Source: Anaeromyces robustus
Lineage: Eukaryota > Neocallimastigomycota > Neocallimastigomycetes > Neocallimastigales > Neocallimastigaceae
Direction of reading: 5' to 3'
Assembly: GCA_002104895.1 (NCBI GenBank)
Contig: MCFG01000506.1
Location: 1-40,091, forward strand
Length of the DNA: 40,091 bases
The notes under the pieces were generated by a model, which had not been told where the DNA came from, ran no database searches, and worked only from the letters and a program-made list of their open reading frames with translations. Positions 1 to 9,540 of this stretch are shown piece by piece. The translations under genes were made by a program, and so were the position numbers. How positions within the stretch are numbered: position 1 is the first letter of the stretch; every line of letters begins with the position of its first letter.

Positions 1-224
1 CAAAAATAAGTTTTTTATAATAAATTAACTCTTTTATTATTATATTATTATTAATATTTTAAAAACATTTTAGTTTTATTCTCTATCTTTTAGGTGAAAA
101 TAAAAAGTATTCTATTTTAAAATAATTTATTTAGTATTATTTTGTTCTATGTAGTATTATTTTATTTATATTTTCATTTTTTATTTTTTTAGATGCAATT
201 CTTTAATATAAATGTAGTAATATG
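1..224. other. AT-rich sequence, nothing recognised
   Basis: Short A/T runs only. No reading frame, repeat end or RNA motif could be supported here. Confidence 0.5.
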
Positions 225-1000
225 TCGCGAATATTAGTGGATTTAAAATTGAAATTCACTAACAGATCAATTACATTTAAATTTCGTTATTGACTAAATC
301 ACTTAAAATTCGATTTTCAATAAAATAAACAAATATTAAAAAGCATTTAAATTGATATTGTAAAGGGTTTGGACAAATTAAATAAATATTAATCAACTTA
401 ATTTAACCCTTAAGATATTAATAAAAATAATCAGAAGAAAAATAACGATAACTTGGCAAATATTGAAGATTTCCTCCGCTTCGCTTTGATTTTATGCTCA
501 TTGGGAAGCTCTGCTCGAGAGCTACAACATATCTGAATTTCAGCCCATTTGGACCACTGGTTGGCGAGATATTGGACTTTAAAGGTTTACACAATATAAA
601 AATATAATTAAATATTTACAAGGATCCATAAATAAATAATTATAAAATTTTATATAGATAAAATCTTTTTATTTCAATAATTGTATTATAATTTATAATA
701 ATAATAATCATTCAGATATACAGAAAACGCCTTCAAATAATTTATAAAATATTAATTATAATAATAATAATAATTTTATATAATATATTATAATAATTGT
801 TAATTATTTCATAAAAAATTAGAATAGCTGATTATTATATTAATTTACAGAAATTCTTAGAATTCCAAAAAATCTCAAAAAGATTTAAAATTTACTTAAG
901 ATCTTAAATAATTAAAAATATCTCATTTTATCTATAATAATTAATTATACAGAAAAGATTATAAAAATCCAAAGATAAAAATAATTAATATATAGATAAA
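225..1000 (-). repeat. Dispersed repeat R1, copy 1 (unclassified)
   Basis: Read on the minus strand this copy shares ordered blocks with two other places in the window (about 13240-13800 and 18640-19240, both plus strand). Shared landmarks are TATCTCGC...GGGCTGAAATT...ATTATAG/TTGTAGCT...CGAG, then GTTATCGTTATTTTTCTTC, then a block ending GTCAATAACGAAATTT. The part at 460-580 is the least AT-rich of the three copies, which suggests it is the youngest. It has no clear terminal repeat or coding frame, so the class is unknown; an LTR or non-autonomous DNA element are both possible. The boundaries are approximate. Confidence 0.55.
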
Positions 1001-1229
1001 TAATTAAATAGTATACTAAATAATTAAATAATTAAATAGTTAACTAGTTAGATAATTAGAATAGTTATAAATCTAAATCTTAGATTATAAATTCTTATCA
1101 TTAAATTTATTAATAGTTTATATAGTTTTATATTAGTTTTATATAGTTAGATTTTTATCAATATTATTTTATTCATATATTTTATTTAAAATTATACATG
1201 TATAAATATATTATCAATAGATTATAATA

Positions 1230-1560
1230 ATTAAATGTATTAATAATTATTAGATTTAGAAAAAGTATAAATAAGGATTGAAATTACAATTCCTTTTAAT
1301 CTTTGTAAGATTATTAACTAACTTAGAATTAATGACTTAAATCTAATTATTATTTAAACTTTTCTTAATTAATTATTAATAAAAAATATTATTATAAAAC
1401 TTAATTATTTTAAAAAGTGTTCTTTTAATTAATTAATTTATTGTGTATTAATAAATAAATTTGCCTATTAATTATATATTTGTTTAATTAGTTATTTTGT
1501 TATTAATTAAACATCTTGACCTGACCATTATTAAACCAAAACTACCCACATTTAACATAT
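1230..1560 (+). repeat. Possible decayed gypsy LTR (type of the 24-31 kb element)
   Basis: The stretch has a TATAAATA box near 1270, then TCTTTGTAAGATTATTAACTAA, which resembles the R-region start (TTCTTTGTAAGGTTATTAA) of the gypsy LTRs at 24175-24868 and 31084-31777. Weaker similarity continues to about 1500. The copy is old and diverged and its ends are not visible. Confidence 0.3.
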
Positions 1561-1759
1561 ATTTATCTCTAAACTAATTTATTACTAATTTATAATGAAA
1601 TTCGAATATATATATTCAAATATATATATATTTCTCTCTAAACTAACTTATTTTTCAATAGAAATTTAATTAAAGACTTATTCGTTTTTATTCTGGTCCG
1701 AATTCCCAGTTGTCTTTAATAATTTTAACACTAAATATAAAAATAACACGCTTATAAAA

Positions 1760-2257
1760 TTTATTATTAAATAAAAAAAAAATTTTATTTTAAAATTTAA
1801 TTACAATCTGTATTTTATTCTGTATTTGTTTCTGTATTTTATTTCTGTATTTCTTCATAGAATTACATGGAATAAAATTAGAAACTTTAAGAAAAAATTT
1901 TATAATATTTCTTTATTTTTCTATAAGATTCATTTTCAATCGAAAAATCTAAGTTTCTAGCATTTTTCATTATTTTTTTTATATACTTTTATTTTTAAAA
2001 CTATTTTTCCGAAAAAACTATAAATAGGTGTAAAATTTTACAAAGAAAATATTTTTTAAAATCGCACTTTTATTAACTAATTAGTTTATAAGTAATTTGA
2101 AATATTACATTACTAATTGTTAATAAATAATATTTTAATAATTTAATAAATTAATAAAACAAGATCTCAAAAAACAAATTCAATTACTTATAAATATTAT
2201 TACGAACCTATTGTGTTACAAAACAAAAGACAATCTTATCCCTTTAGGATTGTTACA
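1760..2257 (+). mobile_element. Remnant of LTR family C (U3/R/U5 part), left end lost
   Basis: This follows the downstream half of the long solo LTR at 2534-3762 closely: the repeated CTGTATTTTATT block, the TTTTTCCG-TATAAATAGGTGTAAAA promoter (TATA at 2019), the ATAAGTAATTTGAAATATTAC block and the AATAAAAC signal. It ends in TTGTTACA at 2257, and LTR-B sequence follows directly. The tRNA-like module expected upstream is not recognisable; GGTCCGAATTCCC near 1697 may be a decayed box B. The left boundary could not be found, so no TSD can be given. It is a broken fossil. Confidence 0.6.
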
Positions 2258-2533
2258 ATTTAAAATTTCTATTTTTAGAAATAATAAATAAATTTATTAA
2301 ATAATAAAGTTTAGTTAGTTAGATAGTCCGTAAATAAATAGAAATTAAATATAAATAAATTAGTATAATATATAATAAATATAATTATGAAAAAATATAA
2401 AAATACTTCAAAATTTCTTAAATTTTGAAAGGTGTAATTGTTATTATTTTAAATTTTTTAATTCTCAAAAAATTAATAAAACATATATTTTAATTTATAA
2501 AATTTTTCATTGTTTTTAAATTTAAAATATATA
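2258..2533 (+). repeat. Rearranged LTR-B pieces
   Basis: Bases 2258-2493 match the promoter-to-R part of LTR family B (compare 3848-4081 and 34401-34620). Bases 2494-2533 match an earlier part of the same LTR (compare 34275-34315), so the blocks are out of the normal order. The second piece is cut by the solo LTR at 2534 and resumes at 3763. The order implies a past recombination or template switch between LTR-B copies. Confidence 0.65.
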
Positions 2534-3762
2534 TGTAACGAATCCCTCAATTGATACAAGATAAACTTATATCTAATTATTTTATTTAAAGACAAGACAG
2601 CAGGGAAATATTAACAAAACAATATATTCTAATATAACACAATTTATAATAATTATTTCATGTTTAATATAATAGTTTATTTATTTATTATTATTTATTA
2701 TTACATTTTATTATAATTATAATTGAATTTATCTAACTAATATTAATATCTAAACTAAACTTTATTATATAAACACTATTCCTTATTAATCTATATATTA
2801 ACCTAGGAAATTCTCAAATAAAATATTAAATTATTAAACTAAATATTAATTAAACCATTATAAAAATCTCTAAACTATATTATAAAAAACTCACTTGGGA
2901 TTAACTTTCTCTCCATAGAAAGATCAAATATTAAAAATATAATAATAATAATTTCTTTTATATGTATTATTTAGTTATTTAGCCAATCAGAATTATTTAT
3001 TTTTTCTTCTTAATACATGTTCAATCACCTGGTAGTAATAATATAAATCTCTATTTATATTGAGTCTGTATCACAATTAGTAAAATAGTAACCATGGTCT
3101 AGTGGTTAGTAACTATGACCATCTGGGCGAACACTCTGGGTTCGACTCACACCTTGTTCCAAATTTTATAAAAATTTTATTTTAAATTTATTTATTATAA
3201 ATTTCTGTATTTTATTCTGTATTTGTTTCTGTATTTTATTTCTGTATTTCTTTATAGAATTACATGGAATAAAATTAGAAACTTTAAGAAAAAATTATAT
3301 AATATTTCTTTATTTTTCTATGAGATTCATTTTATAACAAAATATCTTAGTTTCTAGCAATTTTTATTATTTTTTATGAACTTTTATTTTTAAAACTATT
3401 TTTCCGCAAAAAGTATAAATAGGTGTAAAACTTTTAGTTAAAATATTTTTCTTTGTGCTTTTATTCTTTTAATAACTTTTATATATATTAGTAATAATTA
3501 ATTCACAAGTAGTTTGAAATACTACAAAGATTAGTTATTATTAATTCTTAATAATTAATAAAACTATATTCTAATAAAACAAATTTTAAATAAAAAAATA
3601 AATTAAAATTATACTAATATATATCGACGCCGACCTTCCGGGTTAACAAAGGAAAGGTGTTCTGATATTGCAATAAGTATCTTTTATTTTAAATTTTATT
3701 TTGTTTGCGTTTACTTCAGATTTTGGTGTCAATTGTAATATTGGAACTACCGTTCCGTTACA
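2534..3762 (+). mobile_element. Solo LTR, long variant of family C, TSD ATATA
   Basis: The unit starts TGTAACGAATCC and ends CCGTTACA, and is flanked on both sides by ATATA (2529-2533 and 3763-3767). The flanks resume the same LTR-B sequence. At 1229 bp it is about twice the length of the other family C LTRs. The tRNA-like module lies at about 3089-3155, some 560 bp inside, instead of 35 nt from the end. The TATA promoter (GTATAAATAGG, about 3410) and the AATAAAAC signal follow as in the other copies. It may be a composite in which one LTR type acquired the front half of another. It contains no coding sequence. Confidence 0.75.
3089..3155 (+). promoter_or_regulatory. tRNA-like Pol III module in LTR-C long variant
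   Basis: Box A TGGTCTAGTGGTTA (3095-3108) fits TRGYNNARNNGG and is the A-box form found in eukaryotic tRNA-Glu genes. Box B GGTTCGACTC is at 3139-3148, 44 nt downstream, which is normal tRNA spacing. A T-run follows within about 20 nt. ATGGTC and GACCAT can close a stem around box A. The arms do not fold into a full cloverleaf, so this is called tRNA-like and not a tRNA gene. Confidence 0.65.
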
Positions 3763-3767
3763 ATATA

Positions 3768-4178
3768 AATATATTATTAATATTAGAATAATAAATAAAT
3801 AATAAATGAACTCAATTGAAATTATTTAGTCTTAGTTTTAATAGTTAATTTAAAATTTCTATTTTTAGAAATAGTAAATAAATTTATTAAATAATAAAGT
3901 TTAGTTAGTTAGATAGTCCGTAAATAAATAGAAATTAAATATAAATAAATTAGTATAATATATAATAAATATAATTATGAAAAAATATAAAAATACTTCA
4001 AAATTTCTTAAATTTTGAAAGGTGTAATTGTTATTATTTTAAATTTTTTAATTCTCAAAAAATTAATAAAACATATATTTTTAACAAAACAAATTTTTTT
4101 TATTAGCATATTTTTTTTAATTTTCGTGTTAGTTTTTTCAAATTGTTGTTGTAATCTATTTTTCAACAATCCTTTACA
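3768..4178 (+). mobile_element. LTR-B, downstream part
   Basis: This continues the LTR-B sequence interrupted at 2533. It runs through TTAGTCTTAGTTTTAATAG, the AGTCCGTAAATAAATAG block, the TATA region, the CTTCAAAATTT/AAATTTTGAAAG palindrome and GGTGTAATTGTTATT, and ends CTTTACA at 4178. The short open frame at 4015-4206 is LTR sequence by position and is not a gene. Confidence 0.65.
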
Positions 4179-4242
4179 AGTAAAATATTATTTTAATAAT
4201 AATTAAAAAAATATAATTATAATATAAGAATAAATGTAAATA

Positions 4243-5395
4243 AGTTAATAATTAAAAAAATTATAATAAAATCAAAGAATTGAAAAAAAAAATACAAAAA
4301 AATACAAAAAAAAATTTAAAAAAGAAAGATTCAAGTTATTCATTAACTTTTACAAACAAACAAAAATCATATTTTTTCAAAGTCTTTTATTTTATTTAAT
4401 ATTTTATAATATTTTTCATTTATATTTAAAATTATTTATATAAAATATTTTAATTTATTTTATTATTAAATTGTAATAATAATAAATAAAAAATAAAAAA
4501 ATATTTATTTAATGATTTTTTAAACATAATTGATATTATTATTTTTACTAAATAAGATTGACATTGATATTGATAATATTTTTATACTAAAAAATTTGAT
4601 ATTGATATTAATAATATTTTTATACTAAACATTTTGATATTGATATTAATAATATTTTAATTATAGTTAAATAGATCAGTTTTAGATATAATTTAGCTAA
4701 AAACTATCTAAAAAAAATCTTAAAGTAATTTTATTTCCTTATATTGTTACAAGAACAATAATTAAGCATAACATATAATTTAAAAAGGTTAGAAAAATAC
4801 TAATTTATATTTAAAAATTAGTATTTTTTATTATTTAAATCAATTAAGCAATTATACCATAATTCAACAATATCTTTTCTATCATATCCATTATAAATAT
4901 AATCTTTTTCCATATATTTATAATTTTCAATTATATTTTTTATTTCATCAGTTTTTCTAATTATTTTTTATTCCATTAATTCTCCTTTCGTAATCATTGT
5001 AGGATAAGGATTCTTCTTTTTTTAATATATAAATTAATTTAAAAAATGAAGGTTTTTTTGGAAATAAATTATTTAAGTAATTATTAAAAGATTCTGAAGC
5101 ATTATTTGTTATATGCTCTATATTCTTATAATAATTCCAATTATTAGTATTATATTTATGTAAATAATTATTTTTAAAATATTCTAAAAATTCCAAAAAA
5201 TTGCTATAGTTATTTTTTTTGCATGCACTTTTGATTTTGAAATAAATATCAAATATATATTCAGGATTTATAAAAGGCAAATTTGAAATAGCTTTATAAT
5301 ATACATATACATCATTATTATTATCTACTTCATTAAAACATAATTTATTTTTTTATTTCTCTAAAGATTTTTTGTAATGCCAAACACAATATTTA
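4243..5395 (-). mobile_element. MULE fragment 1 (Mutator-like DNA transposon)
   Basis: About 940 bp (roughly 4254-5190) is nearly the same as 5617-6560 inside the complete MULE 2. It carries the C-terminal half of a MULE-type transposase on the minus strand. No terminal repeat was found at either end; at the right it abuts LTR-B sequence at 5396. It therefore looks like an internal fragment, or a copy whose ends were lost by recombination with MULE 2. Confidence 0.6.
4818..5395 (-). pseudogene. MULE-family transposase, C-terminal remnant
   Basis: The minus strand reads as a C-terminal transposase fragment. An upstream CxWHYKKSL motif lies near 5385, in the position of the family's W-H-x-x-Q/K-S helix. 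The TNNASESFNNYLNNLFPKKP motif lies at about 5050-5110, matching the conserved TNN-x-x-ES-x-N/H-x-x-L block downstream of the catalytic core in MULE transposases. The longest open frame is 4957-5280; it extends upstream in frame without a start and is interrupted near 5361. The last 45 or so residues (through NGYDRKDIVELWYN, stop at 4818) lie in another frame, so there is a frameshift near 4965. The same frame break is in the MULE 2 copy, so it predates their duplication. The catalytic DDE region is absent. Not functional. Confidence 0.65.
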
Positions 5396-5439
5396 CGGAC
5401 TATCTAACTAAACTTTATTATTTAATAAATTTGAATGTG

Positions 5440-5499
5440 GTGCATTTCGCAATCGTGCATTTCGGAATCGTGCATTTCGGAATTGTGCATTTCGGAATC
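5440..5499 (+). repeat. Four tandem 15-mers at the MULE 2 left end
   Basis: GTGCATTTCGNAATN is repeated four times without a gap (5440-5454, 5455-5469, 5470-5484, 5485-5499). About two and a half matching units in inverted orientation sit at the right end (7080-7115). Repeated subterminal motifs are typical transposase binding sites, which is the likely role here. Confidence 0.8.
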
Positions 5500-6196
5500 T
5501 GTGGCGCATGAAATTTTATATATTAAATAAATGAGTAAATAAATAAATAATAATTAAAAATTATAATTAATAATTACAAATTAAAAAATGAAATAAAATG
5601 AAATAAAAATAATTAAAAAAATTATAATAAAATCAAAGAATTGAAAAAAAAATACAAAAGAATACAAAAAAAAATTTAAAAAAGAAAGATTCAAGTTATT
5701 CATTAACTTTTACAAACAAACAAAAATCATATTTTTTCAAAGTCTTTTATTTTATTTAATATTTTATAATATTTTTCATTTATATTTAAAATTATTTATA
5801 TAAAATATTTTAATTTATTTTATTATTAAATTGTAATAATAATAACTAAAATTTTAATAAAATAATAAAAAATAAAAATTATTTATTTAATGATTTTTAA
5901 ACATAATTGATATTATTATTTTTACTAAATAAGATTGACATTGATATTGATAATATTTTTATACTAAAAAATTTGATATTGATATTAATAATAATATATT
6001 TATATTAAAAATTTTGATATTGATATTAATAATATTTTAATTATAGTTAAATAGATCAGTTTTAGATATAATTTAGCTAAAAACTAGCTAAAAAAATCTT
6101 AAAGTAATTTTATTTCCTTATATTGTTACAAGAACAATAATTAAGTATAACATATAATTTAAAAAGGTTAGAAAAATACTAATTTATAATAAAAAA

Positions 6197-6563
6197 TTAG
6201 TATTTTTTATTATTTAAATCAATTAAGCAATTATACCATAATTCAACAATATCTTTTCTATCATATCCATTATAAATATAATCTTTTTCCATATATTTAT
6301 AATTTTCAATTATATTTTTTATTTCATCAGTTTTTCTAATTATTTTTTATTCCATTAATTCTCCTTTCGTAATCATTGTAGGATAAGGATTCTTCTTTTT
6401 TTAATATATAAATTAATTTAAAAAAATGAAGGTTTTTTTGGAAATAAATTATTTAAGTAATTATTAAAAGATTCTGAAGCATTATTTGTTATATGCTCCA
6501 TATTCTTATAATAATTCCAATAATTAGTATTATATTTATGTAAATAATTATTTTTAAAATATT
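6197..6563 (-). pseudogene. MULE 2 transposase remnant
   Basis: This is a second copy of the transposase C-terminus, nearly the same as 4818-5160. It includes the TNN-x-S-E-SFNNYL motif (near 6475) and the same frame break before the terminal NGYDRKDIVELWYN block. Sequence upstream of about 6563 is replaced by the tandem 167-bp repeats, so the N-terminal and catalytic parts are gone. Not functional. Confidence 0.6.
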
Positions 6564-7020
6564 ATAGTTTTATTTATTTAATGATAACAGAACAAGTCCT
6601 TTTTTATATACAATTTTTAACAAAATATTATTTAAAAGATTATTAATAAAATAATATTTAATTTTATTTAATTATTTATGTATTTATTTATTTATTATTT
6701 ATTACAATAATTATTTATTTAATAATTATAATAGTTTTATTTATTTAATGATAACAGAACAAATCCTTTTTTATATACAATTTTTAACAAAATATTATTT
6801 AAAAGATTATTAATAAAATAATATTTAATTTTATTTAATTATTTATGTATTTATTTATTTATTATTTATTACAATAATTATTTATTTAATAATTATAATA
6901 GTTTTATTTATTTAATGATAACATATAATACAATTTTTAACAAAATATTATTTAAAAGATTATTAATAAAATATTATTTAGATTTTATTTAGTTATTTAT
7001 ATATTTATTTATTTATTTAT
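6564..7020 (+). repeat. Three tandem units of 167 bp inside MULE 2
   Basis: The unit begins ATAGTTTTATTTATTTAATG at 6564, 6731 and 6898. The first two copies are nearly identical. The third lacks a short piece after ATAACA and is truncated at about 7020. Confidence 0.85.
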
Positions 7021-7474
7021 TTATTTATTTTTGATAAATGTGGCTATAAAATATTTATCATCAAGCCACATACAATAATGTACGATTCAGAAATGCACGA
7101 TTCCGAAATGCACTTCTCCCAATAAATTTATTTATTATTTCTAAAAATAGAAATTTTAAATTAACTATTAAAACTAAGACTAAATAATTTAAATTGAATT
7201 CATTTATTATTTATTTATTATTCTAATATTAATAATATATTATTTATTATATATTTTAAATTTAAAAACAATGAAAAATTTTATAAATTAAAAGTGAAAA
7301 AATTAATATTTCACAAAATAAATTAATAATTTATTTTGTTTTGAACTTTATTTAATTGATTTAAATTATTGTTTCACAATAATTTTACAGAAATATTTTT
7401 TGTAATTCAGTTACTTGAAAAGTGGCTGAATTTACAATTAAAGATATTATAATGTGGCGCATAATATCTTTACA

Positions 7475-8577
7475 ATAATATCATCAATGTAGGCATAGAC
7501 AAAGACACCAATAATATATTCAAATACGTCATTGATGAAATGTTGGAAAACTGCGGGAGCGTTTTTAAGGCCGAATGACATGACCAAGTATTCGAAATAG
7601 CTATATTTGCAAGTGAAGGCTGTTTTGTATTCGTCACCTTCTTTAATTCTGACGAGATTATAAGCCGATCGTAGATCCAATTTGGAGAATATTTTGCCTT
7701 TTCCCAAATGTTCGAGCATGTCTTGTATTAGTGGAAGTGGATACGAGTCTCAAATGATTTTATTTAGTTCCCTATAATCTTGACAGAGACGAAGTTCACC
7801 ATTCTTTTTAGGAACAAAGAGAACTGGAGCACCAACAAGAGACTTGGATTTGCGTATGAAACCTTTTTTAAGATTTTCGTCGATATACTCTTTAAGAACT
7901 CTGGATTCAACTTCAGTTAAGGGATAGATCGGACCATAAAAGAGTTTTGCGTTTTCAATAAAGTTTATTTGGCAGTCATAAGGACGATGAGGTGGAAGCT
8001 TTTCAGCAGAAGACTCACTAAAAACATCAATAAATTCTATTAGTTCCTTTGGTAAGGTTTCTTGTGATATCATGAATGCGACTTGTATATGGGATTCTTT
8101 TGTAGTTAATATTTCTTTTGAAGAATTATTATTCGAGTGTTTGATTTCCGTTTTTGTTTTTTGAGAAGAAGATTTACATGAGGTCTCTTTATTGGATTCA
8201 ATAAAAACGGGTAAAGTAGTAATTTCATTATTTCGTGTAGAGTTATTTTCAATTCGAGGGAAAGCAGAATTTTCTTGGAATTCTGGAACATTGGTTAGTA
8301 AAGTTACACAATAAGTAAGACAATAATCAGAAACAATAGAGATTTTATTATTAGTAAAGTCAATATCTGGATTGTGTTCTCTGAGCCAATCTAAACCAAG
8401 TATACAATGATAAGCTGGTAATCCAAATAAAGCTTGACGACCACTTATTCCAAGAATCTTTGGAAGTTCTTCATCACAGCTATACGGAATATTATAATCA
8501 TTACAATTGTCGACATCAATAAGATTAAGGGCAGAGCCAGTATCGATCAATACTTCAGTATCCAATTCATATGATAA
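7475..8577 (-). pseudogene. G2 protease and reverse transcriptase remnant
   Basis: The protease region shows the active-site motif VLIDTGSALN and the downstream GLDWLREHNPDI block that follows protease in gypsy Pol. RT begins with KLPPHRPYDCQI, LYGP-type motif YGPIYPLT and FVPKKNGELRLCQDYRELN. It continues through [12 protein letters not shown] and [11 protein letters not shown] to the YIDD region, where an LTR-B insertion ends it. In the family these enzymes process the polyprotein and copy the RNA in virus-like particles. It is broken and not expected to function. Confidence 0.8.
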
Positions 8578-8698
8578 TTTAAAGTTAGATATAGCTTACT
8601 CATAATGAAAGAAGTAATAACCACAGAAATGAATAAGTACAATAGAAGGAATAGACATGAAGGAAGTCTTTTCATGTTGGTTTTTTGGTTCTTTTAGG

Positions 8699-8740
8699 GC
8701 AATTGTCTAATTTATGTTTTGGGAAACCACAATATAAACA
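8699..8740 (-). pseudogene. G2 Gag zinc knuckle (CCHC)
   Basis: The minus strand encodes CLYCGFPKHKLDNC, an exact C-x2-C-x4-H-x4-C nucleocapsid knuckle that binds element RNA. The Gag sequence preceding it lies on the other side of the solo LTR-B (9355-9450), where GPLSNEEKERR-like residues can be read, as is usual just before the knuckle in gypsy Gag. Confidence 0.75.
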
Positions 8741-8743
8741 GAG

Positions 8744-9354
8744 TGTAATATTTAACGCCATAGCGTAAAATTCTTAAATATAATTTAAGCCACTACACGT
8801 AGTGATTAAAATTACATAAAATAATTCTGTAAAATTATTGTGAAACAATAATTTAAATCAATTAAATAAAGTTCAAAACAAAATAAATTATTAATTTATT
8901 TTGTGAAATATTAATTTTTTCACTTTTAATTTATAAAATTTTTCATGGTTTTTAAATTTAAAATATATAATAAATATATTATTAATATTAGAATAATAAA
9001 TAAATAATAAATGAACTCAATTGAAATTATTTAGTCTTAGTTTTAATAGTTAATTCAAAATTTCTATTTTTAGAAATAATAAAGTTTTGTTAGTTAGATA
9101 GTCCGTAAATAAATAGAAATTAAATATAAATAAATTAGTATGATAATAAATATAATTATGAAAAAATATAAAAATACTTCAAAATTTAAGAAATTTTGAA
9201 AGGTGTAATTGTTATTAGATTTTACTATAAAATTTTAAATATTTAATTATTAATAAAAACTATCATAATAAAATAAATGCTGTATTTCGTTTATTTTTTT
9301 ATTTTAGTGTTTGTGTATTTAGTTATTGTAATCTATATTAACCAAAACATTACA
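8744..9354 (+). mobile_element. Solo LTR-B, TSD CAGAG
   Basis: The unit begins TGTAATATTTAACGCC and ends AAACATTACA, with CAGAG on both sides (8739-8743 and 9355-9359). It holds the hairpin AAATTATTG-TGAAA-CAATAATTT, the AATATAAAAATAC promoter block and GGTGTAATTGTTATT, as in the LTR at 34087-34710. Its first 90 bp are diverged from that LTR and contain the small palindromes ACGCCATAGCGT and CACTACACGTAGTG. It is the footprint of an LTR-LTR recombination and carries no gene. Confidence 0.85.
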
Positions 9355-9540
9355 CAGAGATTACTTTTTCATTCTTCTTTCTTTTTCTTCATTACTTAGA
9401 GGTCCATAATTTCTAACTTGAGAATTATCCTTAGTGCAAAAAGGACTTTCTAAAGTTACAACTATTGTAAGTTTTTCTAAAGTTGTTTTTTCTTCTTGTA
9501 GAGTTATTATTATTATTATCGAAGAAAGTGCACTATTAGA

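Larger units (their letters stand above)
5433..7120. mobile_element. MULE 2, ends intact, 9-bp TSD AATAAATTT
   Basis: AATAAATTT flanks the unit at 5424-5432 and 7121-7129, and the flanks continue the same LTR-B sequence. A 9-bp duplication is typical of the Mutator superfamily. The left end reads GAATGTGGTGCATTTCGCAATC. The right end, reverse-complemented, reads GGGAGAAGTGCATTTCGGAATC. Inside are subterminal GTGCATTTCGGAATC repeats, a block shared with MULE 1 (5617-6560, with a transposase remnant) and three tandem 167-bp units. It encodes no complete transposase, so it is non-autonomous. Confidence 0.8.
5396..7474 (-). mobile_element. LTR-B copy (minus), split by MULE 2
   Basis: On the minus strand this LTR starts TGTAAAGATATTATGCGCC at 7474 and runs to 7121. 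It is then split by MULE 2 (5433-7120, target AATAAATTT) and resumes at 5432-5396 up to the ACTATCTAACTAAAC block. It was inserted in the reverse transcriptase of a gypsy element, directly after the YIDD active-site region. Its 3' portion is missing beyond 5396, where MULE 1 sequence begins. Confidence 0.65.
7475..9520 (-). mobile_element. Broken Ty3/gypsy element G2 (gag end, PR, RT start)
   Basis: Parts in order on the minus strand are: gag nucleocapsid region (9520 to 9355, and 8743 to about 8690), aspartic protease, and the N-terminal half of reverse transcriptase. A solo LTR-B (8744-9354) sits in gag and another LTR-B cuts RT at 7474. No LTR of its own is visible. It is a fragment with a handful of breaks, older than the LTR-B insertions. 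The RT ([22 protein letters not shown]) is close to that of the element at 24-31 kb. Confidence 0.8.

Noticed and set aside
4015-4206. 63-residue open frame with a hydrophobic stretch
   Set aside because: It lies wholly within LTR-B sequence apart from its last bases, and recurs only as LTR repeat.
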